DNA of 64,000 nucleotides from Erythrobacter sanguineus (GCA_945878845.1 CAMCUB010000002.1:124001-188000); one strand, 5' to 3'. Numbered from the stretch's first letter, positions 1-8,312 are shown. Notes: a model not told the origin generated them from the letters alone. Program-made: numbers and translations.

Positions 1-1
1 G

Positions 2-715
2 CTCGAGGCTCCCGGCAGCCTCACTTTCGAGATGTGCGATGTGCCGCTGCTGGCGAGCATTGCCCGCGAGGCGGGCGCGGTGACGCTGATCGACAACACC
101 TGGGCCAGCCCCTTGGGGTTCGCCGCGCTGGAGCATGGCTGCGACATCGTGATGATGAGCCTGTCGAAGCATGTCGGCGGCCATTCCGACCTGATGATGG
201 GCTCTGCGAGTGCGGGCAAGCGCTGGTATGCGGCGCTGCGGCGGGTCAGCCACGAGCTTGGCCAAGTGGTCTCGCCCGACGATGCCGCGTTGGCGGCGCG
301 TGGGCTGAGGACGATGGGCGTGCGGCTGGCGGCGCAGACCACGGCAGCGCTGCGGGTGGCCGAATGGCTCGAGGCCCAGCCGCAGGTCGCCCGCGTGCTG
401 TGCCCGCTGCTCCCCTCCGACCCCGGCCATGCGCTGTGGAAGCGCGACTTCACCGGCGGCTGCGGCCTGTTCGCCTTCGCGCTGGCGAGCGACGATCCGG
501 CGGCCTCGGCGCGGGTGGCGGACGCGCTGGCGCTGTTCGGGATCGGCTATTCCTGGGGCGGCTTCGAGAGCCTTGCGCTGCCGATCACCCCGCAGACCTA
601 TCGTTCCTGCATGCCCTGTCCAACCGGCGGCGCGCCCGCGCTGCGGCTGTCGATCGGGCTTGAGGATGCTGACGACCTGATCGCCGATCTCGCCCAAGCT
701 CTGGCGCTGGTGTGA
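2..715 (+). CDS. metC: Cystathionine beta-lyase, PLP-dependent (5' end outside window)
   Basis: C-terminal 237 residues of a Cys/Met-metabolism PLP enzyme; the frame is open from the first bases, so the start lies upstream. Family role: beta-elimination of cystathionine to homocysteine, pyruvate and ammonia in methionine synthesis. The visible segment has the PLP-binding neighbourhood IDNTWASP and then SLSKHVGGHSD, whose Lys (codon 167-169) should form the Schiff base. The C-terminal part has the GYSWGGFESL and RLSIGLED stretches usual for this fold. A gamma-lyase or gamma-synthase cannot be fully excluded from a fragment, but the GYSWGGFESL form fits the beta-lyases of alphaproteobacteria. 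The stop overlaps the start of the mscS-like gene, so the two are probably cotranscribed. Confidence 0.88.
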   Translation, partial: LEAPGSLTFEMCDVPLLASIAREAGAVTLIDNTWASPLGFAALEHGCDIVMMSLSKHVGGHSDLMMGSASAGKRWYAALRRVSHELGQVVSPDDAALAARGLRTMGVRLAAQTTAALRVAEWLEAQPQVARVLCPLLPSDPGHALWKRDFTGGCGLFAFALASDDPAASARVADALALFGIGYSWGGFESLALPITPQTYRSCMPCPTGGAPALRLSIGLEDADDLIADLAQALALV

Positions 716-1689
716 TGGCCGCCGACACCGTCAGCGGCGCCGACGGCCTGCGTGCGGACATCGCCGAGCGCTCGCAGACCATCGGCGGGATCGTCAACCG
801 ACTCGATTCCTTCGCGATCGAGCTCGGCGACTGGCGGGTGTCGGCCTTCGACGTGATCTTTACGGTCAGCGCGATCCTGCTGGTGCTCGCCGCCGCGATG
901 CTCGCCACCCGCCTGACCCGCGCCGCCCTGCGCCGGGTCAAGGCGCTCGACGGGACGCAGGCGGTGCTCGCCGAGAAGCTCGCGACCATCGTGATCTGGG
1001 TGATGACCTTCCTGATCGGGGTCGACCTGATCGGCATTGACCTCACCGCGCTGACGGTGTTTTCGGGCGCCTTCGGGCTCGCCATCGGGTTCGGGTTGCA
1101 GAAGACCTTCGGCAACCTCATCGCCGGGATCATCCTGCTGCTCGACAAGTCGATCAAGCCCGGCGACGTGATCGCGGTCGCCGACCAGAGCGGGCAGCAG
1201 ACCTTCGGCCAAATCCGCCGCATCGGCATCCGCGCGGTCTCGGTGACGACGCGCGACGAGCGGGAGTATCTGATTCCCAACGAGAACCTGATGGTTAATC
1301 AGGTCGAAAACTGGTCCTATTCCTCGCGCAATGTGCGCATCCAGGTGCAGGTGGGGATCGCCTACGACAGCGACATGGAACTGGCCGAACGGCTGATGCT
1401 CGAGGCCGCGCGGGCGGCGAAGCGGGTGCTCGCAACCCCGCCGCCCACCGTCTGGTGGAGCGGGTTCGGCGAGAATTCGGTCGATTTCACCATCCACTGC
1501 TGGATCAACGATCCCGAGGACGGGGTCGGCAACGTCAAGAGCGATGTCCTGAAGCACCTGTGGGCGCTGTTCAAGGAGCACGGGGTGGAGCTGCCCTTCC
1601 CCCAGCGCGACCTCAATCTACAGCAGAGCGAGGCGCTCGACAGGGTGATCGCCGCGCTGGGCGAGCGCACCGTCCAGCCCCCGCAATAG
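715..1689 (+). CDS. MscS-family mechanosensitive ion channel
   Basis: Small-conductance mechanosensitive channel of the inner membrane, 324 aa, expected to release solutes on hypo-osmotic shock. Hydrophobic segments appear near residues 45-65, 85-105 and 110-145. The last holds the pore-helix signature (FGLAIGFGLQKTFGNLIAG), followed by the beta-domain segment KPGDVIAVADQ and an alpha/beta cytoplasmic domain ending near residue 320. The ATG at 715 overlaps the metC stop (TGATG); an in-frame GTG one codon earlier (712) is possible. Length matches short MscS proteins. Linkage to methionine metabolism seems positional only. A 67-bp gap separates it from cobA. Confidence 0.9.
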   Translation: MAADTVSGADGLRADIAERSQTIGGIVNRLDSFAIELGDWRVSAFDVIFTVSAILLVLAAAMLATRLTRAALRRVKALDGTQAVLAEKLATIVIWVMTFLIGVDLIGIDLTALTVFSGAFGLAIGFGLQKTFGNLIAGIILLLDKSIKPGDVIAVADQSGQQTFGQIRRIGIRAVSVTTRDEREYLIPNENLMVNQVENWSYSSRNVRIQVQVGIAYDSDMELAERLMLEAARAAKRVLATPPPTVWWSGFGENSVDFTIHCWINDPEDGVGNVKSDVLKHLWALFKEHGVELPFPQRDLNLQQSEALDRVIAALGERTVQPPQ

Positions 1690-1756
1690 CTCAGCTACGC
1701 GCCCGCCAATCCATTCTCGCTGGAACGGATCGCGCGGCTCGCCCATTTGCGGATCC

Positions 1757-2584
1757 ATGACGCACGTGGGCACCATCTATCTCGTCGGCGCGGGGCCGGG
1801 TCCGGTGGACCTGCTGACCCTGCGCGCCGCGCGCCTGATCGCGGACGCGCGGGTGATCGTCCATGACGGTCTGATCGGGCCCGATATCCTGAGCCTTGCC
1901 CGCCCGGACGCGCGGCTGATCTCGGTCGCCAAGCAGCGCGCGCGCCACACCATGCCGCAGGAGGAGATCAACGCCCTGCTGGTGCGCGAGGCTCTGGCGG
2001 GCCATGACGTGGTGCGGCTCAAGGGCGGCGATCCCTTCATCTTCGGGCGCGGCGGCGAGGAAGCCGAGGATGCGCGTGCGGCGGGCGTTCCCGTCGAAGT
2101 CGTCCCCGGAATTTCTGCGGCGAACGGCGCGGCCGCCGCCTCGCAAATCGCCCTCACCCACCGCGACGCCTCGAGCATCGTCTCCTTCGTCGCGGGCCAG
2201 TGCAAGGGCCTTGCGGAACAGGACTGGTCGGGCCTTGCCGGCAAGGGCCGCACGCTGGTCATCTACATGGGCGTCTCCACCGCCGCCGCCATTTCGGAGA
2301 AGCTGATGGCCGACGGCCTCGCCCCCGACATGGCCGTTGCCGTGATCGAAAACGCCGCGCGCCCCGAGATGCGGGTGCTGCGAGGCCTGCTCGCCGGGCT
2401 TCCTGAACTGGTGGAGCGAGAGGGCGTGAAGAGCCCCGCCCTCATCGTCATTGGCGAAGTGACCGCGCGCCTGTCCCGTCATCCTGACGCAAGTCAGGAT
2501 CGGGTCGAGCTTGGCGCCTTGCTGCAAGCGGTCCCGGGTCAAGCCCGGGATGACGGGCGCTTTTTCGGAGAGATCAAGCCATGA
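1757..2584 (+). CDS. cobA: Uroporphyrinogen-III C-methyltransferase with repeat-derived C-terminal tail
   Basis: SAM-dependent methylation of uroporphyrinogen III to precorrin-2, the entry to siroheme for the sulfite reductase encoded downstream (and to B12). Seen: the N-terminal YLVGAGPG signature (residues 8-15), the VHDGLIGPDIL segment, and the RLKGGDPFIFGRGGEEAE motif near residues 90-107. The methyltransferase core ends near residue 238; the last ~37 residues are encoded by a palindromic repeat (2475-2557) read through in frame. No CysG-type dehydrogenase/ferrochelatase domain is fused, so that step must be encoded elsewhere. The stop overlaps the next start by 4 nt (ATGA), consistent with translational coupling in a sulfate-assimilation operon. 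Confidence 0.93.
   Translation: MTHVGTIYLVGAGPGPVDLLTLRAARLIADARVIVHDGLIGPDILSLARPDARLISVAKQRARHTMPQEEINALLVREALAGHDVVRLKGGDPFIFGRGGEEAEDARAAGVPVEVVPGISAANGAAAASQIALTHRDASSIVSFVAGQCKGLAEQDWSGLAGKGRTLVIYMGVSTAAAISEKLMADGLAPDMAVAVIENAARPEMRVLRGLLAGLPELVEREGVKSPALIVIGEVTARLSRHPDASQDRVELGALLQAVPGQARDDGRFFGEIKP
2475..2557. repeat. Palindromic repeat (CCCGGG family) inside the 3' end of cobA
   Basis: An 83-bp element bounded by a 10-bp inverted repeat, CCCGTCATCC at 2475-2484 and GGATGACGGG at 2548-2557. It contains two internal hairpins: ATCCTGAC-gcaa-GTCAGGAT (2481-2500) and CCCGGG-tcaag-CCCGGG (2533-2549). It lies wholly within the cobA reading frame and encodes the non-conserved tail. Related elements are at 6185, 42100, 46027 and 46436. 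Confidence 0.85.
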
Positions 2585-2880
2585 AAATCCTCACCGGCAA
2601 CGACCTGCGCTCGGGCGCTGTCACCTGGTGGAACGGCACCGGCTGGTCGCTGTTCGTCGACGATGCCGTGGACGTCGGCGAGGACGCCGAGGAAATCCTC
2701 GCCCGCGAGGAAGCTGCGCGCCGCGTCAACGTGCCCTATGCCATTGAGGCCACCATCGACGCCGCGGGCCATGTCCGCCCCGCACACATCAAGGACCGGG
2801 TGCGCGCACTCGGCCCCACCGTCCGCCGCGACCTTGCCGTGCCGACCGCGAACAAGACCGGCTGGGACTGGGTGATCTGA
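2581..2880 (+). CDS. DUF2849 domain protein of the sulfite-reduction operon
   Basis: A 99-aa soluble protein matching DUF2849, a family that in alphaproteobacteria travels with siroheme and sulfite/nitrite reductase genes. The N-terminal MKILTGNDLRSGAVTWW segment, a WSLFVDDA stretch and a run of alternating acidic and basic residues are visible. There are no cysteines, membrane segments or signal peptide. Biochemical function is unknown; the conserved placement between cobA and cysI suggests an accessory role in siroheme or reductase maturation (inference). Start and stop both overlap neighbouring genes, so it is translated as part of the operon. Confidence 0.85.
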   Translation: MKILTGNDLRSGAVTWWNGTGWSLFVDDAVDVGEDAEEILAREEAARRVNVPYAIEATIDAAGHVRPAHIKDRVRALGPTVRRDLAVPTANKTGWDWVI

Positions 2881-3329
2881 TGCGCGCCGCCGTCGCCCTT
2901 GCTCTGGCCTGCACCGCCGCGCCGCTCGCCGCCGAAGCCCCGCCTGCACCTGCGCCCGCGCCCGCCCTGACGCCCGACCGGACCACAGCGTCGGTCGAGT
3001 GGACCAGGCTCAAGGCCAAGCCCGGCGAGCGCGCCAATCTCGCCAACTTCATCATCGCCAACTGGTTCGCGATGGACAGGAAGGCGACGGAACAGGGATT
3101 GATCACCTCCTATCGTCTGGTCTCCAGCATCGATCCGGGGGGCTCGTGGGATCTGCTGGTCGAAGTCGGCTACCCGACCCTCGTCGGCTACGACCATCCT
3201 GAGACACGCGAAGCTTTCGAAGCGATCCGCGCCGCCCACACCACGATCCCGATCAAGGGCAAGACCCTCTACGATCTCGGCACCGTCCTCGGCACCGAGC
3301 GTGTTGTTGTTCTGAATGGAACCCGCTGA
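2880..3329 (+). CDS. Small exported protein of unknown function within the sulfate operon
   Basis: A 149-aa product with a short hydrophobic N-terminus (MRAAVALALACTAAPLAAEA), apparently a cleavable signal peptide ending near residue 18, then an Ala/Pro-rich linker and a compact alpha/beta region of about 110 residues (WTRLKAKPGERANLANFI ... WDLLVEVGYPTLVGYDH). I recognise no catalytic motif or known family; the pattern could be a dimeric alpha-beta barrel-like fold (weak inference). It overlaps both neighbours by 1 nt (TGATG), so it is firmly embedded between DUF2849 and the cytoplasmic reductase. An exported protein there is unexpected. Confidence 0.75.
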   Translation: MRAAVALALACTAAPLAAEAPPAPAPAPALTPDRTTASVEWTRLKAKPGERANLANFIIANWFAMDRKATEQGLITSYRLVSSIDPGGSWDLLVEVGYPTLVGYDHPETREAFEAIRAAHTTIPIKGKTLYDLGTVLGTERVVVLNGTR

Positions 3330-4957
3330 TGTATCGTTATGACCAATACGACCAGGCCATGGTCGACGCCCGCGTCGAGGAATTCCGCGATCAGGCCCGT
3401 CGCCGCTTGGAAGGCAAGCTGACCGAGGACCAGTTCAAGCCGCTGCGGCTGATGAACGGGCTCTACTTGCAGCTCCACGCCTATATGCTGCGCGTCGCCA
3501 TCCCCTATGGCACGCTCGACGCGCGCCAGATGGAGATGCTCGCCGACATCGCCGACAAGTATGATCGCGGCTACGGGCACTTCACCACCCGCCAGAACAT
3601 CCAGTACAACTGGATCAAGCTGGAGGATTGCGCCGACGCGCTCGCGGACCTCGCCACGGTCGAGATGCACGCGATCCAGACCAGCGGCAATTGCATCCGC
3701 AACATCAGCGCCGATCACTTCGCGGGCGCGGCCGCTGACGAGGTGGTCGACCCGCGCCCCTATGCCGAACTGATGCGCCAGTGGTCGAGCTTCCACCCGG
3801 AGTTCACCTACTTGCCGCGCAAGTTCAAGATCGCGGTGATCGCGTCCGAAAAGGACCGCGCGGCGATGCGGCTGCACGATATCGGCGTGCGGATCGTCAA
3901 GCGTGACGGCGAGGTCGGCGCGGAATTCTACGCCGGCGGCGGCATGGGCCGCACGCCGATGATCGCCCCGCTGATCCGCGAGTTCGTGCCGATCGATCAG
4001 ATGATCACCTATGCCGAGGCGTGCCTGCGGGTCTACAACCGCTACGGGCGGCGCGACAACAAGTACAAGGCGCGGATCAAGATCCTCGTCCATGAGCTTG
4101 GCGCGGCGGAATATATCCGCCAGGTCGAGGAAGAATTCGCCCATATGCTGACCGTCGGCGTCGAGCCCCCGCGCGAGGAGCTGGCGCGGATTGCGGAATA
4201 TTTCGCCCCGCCCGCCTTTGTCGACGGACCCAAGACCGTGGACCGCTCGGATCCCGATTTCGCGCTCTGGGTGGACCGCAATACCCACCGCCACAAGCAC
4301 GACGCCTATGTCTCGGCGGTGATCAGCCTCAAGCCCGCTGGCGGCATCCCGGGCGATGCGACCTCCGAACAGATGCGCCTCGTCGCCAAGCTCGCGCGCG
4401 AATATTCCTTCGACGAGCTGCGGGTGATGCACACCCAGAACCTGCTGCTGCCCCACGTGCGGATCGCGGACCTGCACGCGCTGTGGACCGCGCTCGACGA
4501 GGCGGGGCTCGGCAGCCCCAACATGGACACGATCGAGGACATCATCGCCTGCCCGGGCCTCGACTATTGCTCGCTCGCCAACGCCCGCTCGATCCCGCTT
4601 GCCCAGCGCATTTCCGAGCGCTTCGCCGCAACCGGCCGCACCGCAGTGGTCGGCGACTTGAAGCTGAAGATCTCCGGCTGCATCAACGCCTGCGGGCACC
4701 ACCATGCGGGCCACATCGGCATCCTTGGCGTCGACAAGAAGGGCAAGGAGAACTTCCAGCTCTCGCTCGGCGGATCGGAGGCCGAAGACGTTAGCCTCGC
4801 CAAGATTACCGGCCCCGGCTTCGACGAGGACGGCGTGATCGCCGCGGTCGAGAAGGTCACCGACGTCTATCTCGAAGCCCGCACCGAGGGGGAGCGCTTC
4901 CTCGATACCTACCGCCGCATCGGCATGGATCCGTTCAAGGAGGCGCTTTATGGCTGA
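3329..4957 (+). CDS. cysI: Sulfite/nitrite reductase hemoprotein, siroheme and 4Fe-4S
   Basis: A 542-aa assimilatory reductase hemoprotein. The siroheme/4Fe-4S ligand signature is present as CPGLDYC (CX5C) and CINAC (CX3C), near residues 407-413 and 450-454, followed by GHHHAGHIG. The two ferredoxin-like half domains are visible: an N-terminal GHFTTRQNIQYNW region and a middle HRHKHDAYVSAVISLK region. Family role: six-electron reduction of sulfite to sulfide (or nitrite to ammonia); the cysH gene nearby favours sulfite. No CysJ flavoprotein gene is in the window, so a ferredoxin-type donor is likely (inference). It overlaps both its upstream and downstream neighbours. Confidence 0.93.
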   Translation: MYRYDQYDQAMVDARVEEFRDQARRRLEGKLTEDQFKPLRLMNGLYLQLHAYMLRVAIPYGTLDARQMEMLADIADKYDRGYGHFTTRQNIQYNWIKLEDCADALADLATVEMHAIQTSGNCIRNISADHFAGAAADEVVDPRPYAELMRQWSSFHPEFTYLPRKFKIAVIASEKDRAAMRLHDIGVRIVKRDGEVGAEFYAGGGMGRTPMIAPLIREFVPIDQMITYAEACLRVYNRYGRRDNKYKARIKILVHELGAAEYIRQVEEEFAHMLTVGVEPPREELARIAEYFAPPAFVDGPKTVDRSDPDFALWVDRNTHRHKHDAYVSAVISLKPAGGIPGDATSEQMRLVAKLAREYSFDELRVMHTQNLLLPHVRIADLHALWTALDEAGLGSPNMDTIEDIIACPGLDYCSLANARSIPLAQRISERFAATGRTAVVGDLKLKISGCINACGHHHAGHIGILGVDKKGKENFQLSLGGSEAEDVSLAKITGPGFDEDGVIAAVEKVTDVYLEARTEGERFLDTYRRIGMDPFKEALYG

Positions 4958-5405
4958 TAACCTTGGGACGAGCCCCGACGAAGTGCAGTTCCGCTTCCGC
5001 GACGACGAGCCGGTCGATCACGCCACCGTGACCGTCGACGCCTGCTGCGACCAGACCAACGCCACTGCGGTTCGCATCGAGCCGGGCGACGATGCGCGGG
5101 TGCTGCTGCCGTTCCTCGATCGGCTTGCGCTGGTCGAGGTCAACTTCCCCGCCTTCGGCGACGGTCGCGGCTATTCCTCGGCGCGGATCCTGCGCGAGGC
5201 AGGCTACACCGGCGAGCTGCGCGCGGTCGGCGCGGTGCTGATCGACCAGCTCTCGCATATGCGCCGCTGCGGTTTCGACAGCTTCGCCCCCGACAAGCGC
5301 CTCGACGAGGAGGACGCCGCGCGCGCCTTCGCGACGTGGGAGAATGTCTACCAGCGTGCTGCGGACGCGCGGCGCACCATTGCGGACAAGCGCCATGAAG
5401 CCTGA
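4950..5405 (+). CDS. DUF934 domain protein, sulfite-reductase partner
   Basis: A 151-aa protein of the DUF934 family, regularly found between the sulfite-reductase hemoprotein and cysH in proteobacteria. Seen: the FPAFGDGRGYSSARILRE core followed by YTGELRAVGAVLIDQL and a conserved MRRCGFDSF motif, all typical of the family. It is soluble, with no signal peptide. Function is not established; proposals that it aids reductase electron transfer or assembly rest on gene neighbourhood. It overlaps cysI by 8 nt and cysH by 11 nt. Confidence 0.87.
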   Translation: MADNLGTSPDEVQFRFRDDEPVDHATVTVDACCDQTNATAVRIEPGDDARVLLPFLDRLALVEVNFPAFGDGRGYSSARILREAGYTGELRAVGAVLIDQLSHMRRCGFDSFAPDKRLDEEDAARAFATWENVYQRAADARRTIADKRHEA

Positions 5406-6180
5406 CGTTTCGATTGCCAAGATCGGCATGATCGCCCGCACCCCCGACGTGCTCGACCTCGCGCCGCGCTTTACCGAACATGACGCGGTGCGCCTCAACC
5501 GCCTGTTCCGTGGCAGCTCCACGCAGGAGATGCTCGAAAGCGTGATCCGCGATGGGCTCGCGGGTGATCTCGCTGTCGTCTCAAGCTTCGGCGCGGAGAG
5601 CGCGGTGCTGCTGCATCTGGTCGCCAGCGTCGACGCCCGCGTGCCGGTGCTGTTCCTCGACACGGGCAAGCATTTCCCCGAAACGCTCGCCTACCGCGAC
5701 CTGCTGGTGGAGCGCCTCGGCCTCAATCTGGTGGTGCTGACCCCCGACCCGGAGGACCTCGCCAAGAAGGACGAGACCGGCCTGCGCTGGTCCTACGATC
5801 CCGACGGGTGCTGCGAGATCCGCAAGGTCAAGCCGCTGGAAAAGGCGCTCGCAGGGTTCGATGCGAGCTTCACCGGGCGCAAGGCCTTCCAGGCCAAGAC
5901 CCGCGCCAACCTGCCGCGCTTCGAGCTCGACACCTCGGACTGTGCCGGGCGGCTCAAGATCAACCCGCTGATCGACTGGACCGCGGCCGACATCAACGCC
6001 TGGTTCGAGACGCACGACCTCCCCCGCCACCCGCTGATCGCAGCGGGCTACCCCTCGATCGGCTGCTCGCCCTGCACCACGCAGGTCGCCGAGGGCGAAG
6101 ACCCGCGCTCGGGCCGCTGGAAGGGCTGGGACAAGACCGAATGCGGCATCCACAAGCCGGGCGAAGAGCCGTTTCTCTAA
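5395..6180 (+). CDS. cysH: Adenylyl-/phosphoadenylyl-sulfate reductase, 4Fe-4S type
   Basis: Reduces APS (or PAPS) to sulfite with thioredoxin, feeding the reductase upstream. A 261-aa form starting at the ATG at 5395, which overlaps the DUF934 stop, is preferred over the longer 5344 start. Seen: the SSFGAESAVLLHL PP-loop-like nucleotide motif, LFLDTGKHFPETL, the paired cysteines DGCCEIRK, the CSPC pair, and the C-terminal catalytic ECGIH motif. The CC...CXXC set marks the 4Fe-4S cluster version, which usually prefers APS. Last gene of the operon; a palindromic repeat lies immediately downstream. Confidence 0.92.
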   Translation: MKPDVSIAKIGMIARTPDVLDLAPRFTEHDAVRLNRLFRGSSTQEMLESVIRDGLAGDLAVVSSFGAESAVLLHLVASVDARVPVLFLDTGKHFPETLAYRDLLVERLGLNLVVLTPDPEDLAKKDETGLRWSYDPDGCCEIRKVKPLEKALAGFDASFTGRKAFQAKTRANLPRFELDTSDCAGRLKINPLIDWTAADINAWFETHDLPRHPLIAAGYPSIGCSPCTTQVAEGEDPRSGRWKGWDKTECGIHKPGEEPFL

Positions 6181-6184
6181 CTCC

Positions 6185-6264
6185 GTCGTCCCGGACTTGA
6201 TCCGGGACCGCTATCTGCCAAGCGCCACGGTTCGCGCGATCCCGGGTCGAGCCCGGGAGGACAG
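6185..6264. repeat. Palindromic repeat between convergent cysH and epimerase genes
   Basis: An 80-bp copy of the CCCGGG-type element. Outer arms GTCGTCCCGG (from 6185) and CCGGGAGGAC (to 6264) pair with one mismatch. Each half is itself a hairpin: TCCCGGACTTGATCCGGGA, then TCCCGGGTCGAGCCCGGGA. It fills the gap between two convergent genes, where it may act as a bidirectional terminator or mRNA stabiliser (inference). Confidence 0.8.
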
Positions 6265-6272
6265 AATGGGCG

Positions 6273-7190
6273 CTAGACCCAGCCCTCGCGCTTGTACCAC
6301 TCGGCGGTCGCCTTCAGGCCCTCCTCGCCGCCGATCTTCGGCTGCCACAGGCCCGGCGGCGGCTTGCGGTCGAAGCGGGCGACCCAGTTGGGGTGGGCCA
6401 TGTAGCCGACGCGGTCGGCGGTGAGCTTGGCCTTGTCTCCGCGCATCCGGCGGTCGGCGGCAGCGGCGGCATCGAGCACCTTGCGCGGCAGGTGCGGGGC
6501 GAAGACGACGCGCCGCCCCATCGCCCGGCCGATCGCGGCGGCGAGTTCCTTGTGGCTCCACCCACCCTCGCGGCCATCATCCGGCTCGTAGAGCTTCCTG
6601 CGGGTCGGCGCGGCATTGCTCGCAGCCAGCGCGACCAGCAGCGTCGCAAGGTCATCGGCATGGATGATCGAGGTCGCGCCCCCCGGCGGCAGCGGCACGA
6701 CGCCCCACTTGGCGGCGCGGAACAGGTCGAGCATGTCGATATCGCGCGGGCCATAGACCGCGGGCGGGCGCACCGTGGTCCAGTCGAGCGGGCTCGCCTC
6801 GACCAGCCCCTCGGCCTGCGCCTTGGAGGCGCCATAGACGGACAGCTCGGGCTTGCGGGCGGAGAGCGAGGAGACGAACACCAGCCGCTTGACCCCCGCA
6901 TCCTTCATCGCCGCCAGAACATTGGCGGTGCCGGTGACGTTCGCAGCCTCGAACTGCGCCGGATCAGGCGTGTTGGTGAGCCCCGCGACATGCACCACCG
7001 CGTCCGCACCCTGCACCAGCGAGGCGAGCGCTGGCTCGTCCGCAAGATCACCGCGCACCCACTCCACCCCGGCACGCGGGGCCTGCTCGCGGCGGGCGAG
7101 CGCCCGCACGCTGTGGCCCTGCTTCAGCGCCTCGTTCAGCACGGCACTGCCGACGAAGCCGGTCGCGCCGGTGATCGCAAGGACGCTCAC
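6273..7190 (-). CDS. NAD(P)-binding SDR/epimerase-like protein
   Basis: A 305-aa extended or atypical short-chain dehydrogenase with an N-terminal Rossmann motif ITGATGFVGSAV, a GDL segment at the end of beta-3, the VVHVAGL stretch, and a YGASK catalytic Tyr-X3-Lys. A VRPPAVYGPRD motif follows, as in NAD-dependent epimerase/dehydratases and NDUFA9-like proteins. Substrate cannot be told from sequence. The GTG start overlaps the proB stop, so it is read through from obg-proB. A 'complex I intermediate-associated' type function is possible but unsupported here. Confidence 0.85.
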   Translation of the reverse strand: MSVLAITGATGFVGSAVLNEALKQGHSVRALARREQAPRAGVEWVRGDLADEPALASLVQGADAVVHVAGLTNTPDPAQFEAANVTGTANVLAAMKDAGVKRLVFVSSLSARKPELSVYGASKAQAEGLVEASPLDWTTVRPPAVYGPRDIDMLDLFRAAKWGVVPLPPGGATSIIHADDLATLLVALAASNAAPTRRKLYEPDDGREGGWSHKELAAAIGRAMGRRVVFAPHLPRKVLDAAAAADRRMRGDKAKLTADRVGYMAHPNWVARFDRKPPPGLWQPKIGGEEGLKATAEWYKREGWV

Positions 7191-8305
7191 AGCAGCACCA
7201 TGTGGTCGCGGTGGATTACGCAGGAGCGCGGGGCGTAGCCGAGGCGCTCGGCCTGCTCCTCGGCGCGGCGGCCGGCGATCAGCTGGATTTCTGCGGCGTC
7301 ATACTCGGCGAGGCCCTGTGCGAGGCGCTCGCCGCGCAGGCTCAGCACGCTGACCAGATCGCCGCGCCGGAACTGGCCTGAAACGCCCACCACGCCTGCC
7401 GCCAGCAGGCTCGCGCCGCCCTTCAGCGCCTCGGCGCAGCCCTTGTCGACGCGCAGCTCTCCGGCAGGGGCAAGCCGTCCGCCGAGCCACGCCTTCCTCG
7501 CCGAGGCAGCGCTGACGGGCAAGAACAGCGTCCCCGTCCCCGCGCCAAGAGCATGCGCGATGGGCGCGTCATGCGTGCCGTTGAGGATACCGAGCGCAAT
7601 CCCGGCGCGCGTCGCGATCTGCGCGGCTTGCAGCTTGGAGACCATGCCGCCTGACCCGAGGCCCGATGACGAGGCCCCGCTCGCCATCGCCATGACCTCG
7701 GGCGTCACCGCGTCCACCACCGGGATCAGCGTCGCGCCATCCTCGCGCGGGTCGCGGTCATAGAGCCCGTCAACGTCAGAGAGCAGCAGCACCACATCGG
7801 CATTGGCCGCCTGCGCGACGCGCGCGGCCAAGCGGTCATTGTCGCCGAACCGGATTTCCTCGGTGGCGACCGAATCGTTCTCGTTGATGACCGGGATCAC
7901 CCCGGCGTCCAGCAGCCGGTCGAGCGTCGCCGCGGCATTGAGATAGCGCCGCCGGTCCTCGAGATCGCCGAGCGTCAGCAGCATCTGCGCCGCGGTAATG
8001 CCATGCGCCCACAGCGCCCGGCTCCACAGGTCGGCGAGTGCGATCTGGCCCACGGCAGCGGCGGCCTGCGCGTCGGCGAGGCTCCCGCGCCCGCCCTTCG
8101 GCAGCCCCATCCGCGCCGCGCCCAGCGCAATCGCGCCCGAGCTCACCACGATCACCTGCGCGCCCGCCTGCCGCAACATTGCCAGATCGCCCGCCATGCG
8201 GGTCAGCCACGCCTCGCGCGGCGCGCCGCCGCCGACCAGCAGCGCGGAGCCAATCTTGACCACGATCCGCCGCGCGGCGGTGATGTCCGACAGGCGGGTC
8301 AGCAT
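7187..8305 (-). CDS. proB: Glutamate 5-kinase
   Basis: First step of proline synthesis: ATP-dependent phosphorylation of glutamate. 372 aa, close to the usual ~370. Seen: N-terminal RRIVVKIGSALLV amino-acid-kinase start, SSGAIALG, the NENDSVATEEIRFGDNDRLAA motif (substrate/nucleotide loop), LLSDVDGLYD, and a C-terminal PUA domain from about residue 280. The start at 8305 was chosen because upstream in-frame sequence is antisense to obg and has no kinase similarity; it lies 7 bp after the obg stop. proC is about 7 kb away on the same strand. Confidence 0.94.
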   Translation of the reverse strand: MLTRLSDITAARRIVVKIGSALLVGGGAPREAWLTRMAGDLAMLRQAGAQVIVVSSGAIALGAARMGLPKGGRGSLADAQAAAAVGQIALADLWSRALWAHGITAAQMLLTLGDLEDRRRYLNAAATLDRLLDAGVIPVINENDSVATEEIRFGDNDRLAARVAQAANADVVLLLSDVDGLYDRDPREDGATLIPVVDAVTPEVMAMASGASSSGLGSGGMVSKLQAAQIATRAGIALGILNGTHDAPIAHALGAGTGTLFLPVSAASARKAWLGGRLAPAGELRVDKGCAEALKGGASLLAAGVVGVSGQFRRGDLVSVLSLRGERLAQGLAEYDAAEIQLIAGRRAEEQAERLGYAPRSCVIHRDHMVLL

Positions 8306-8312
8306 GGGCGAG

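Noticed and set aside
3269-4714. Minus-strand open frame of 481 codons opposite cysI
   Set aside because: Shadow frame; residues repeat the GC-skew pattern of other shadows.
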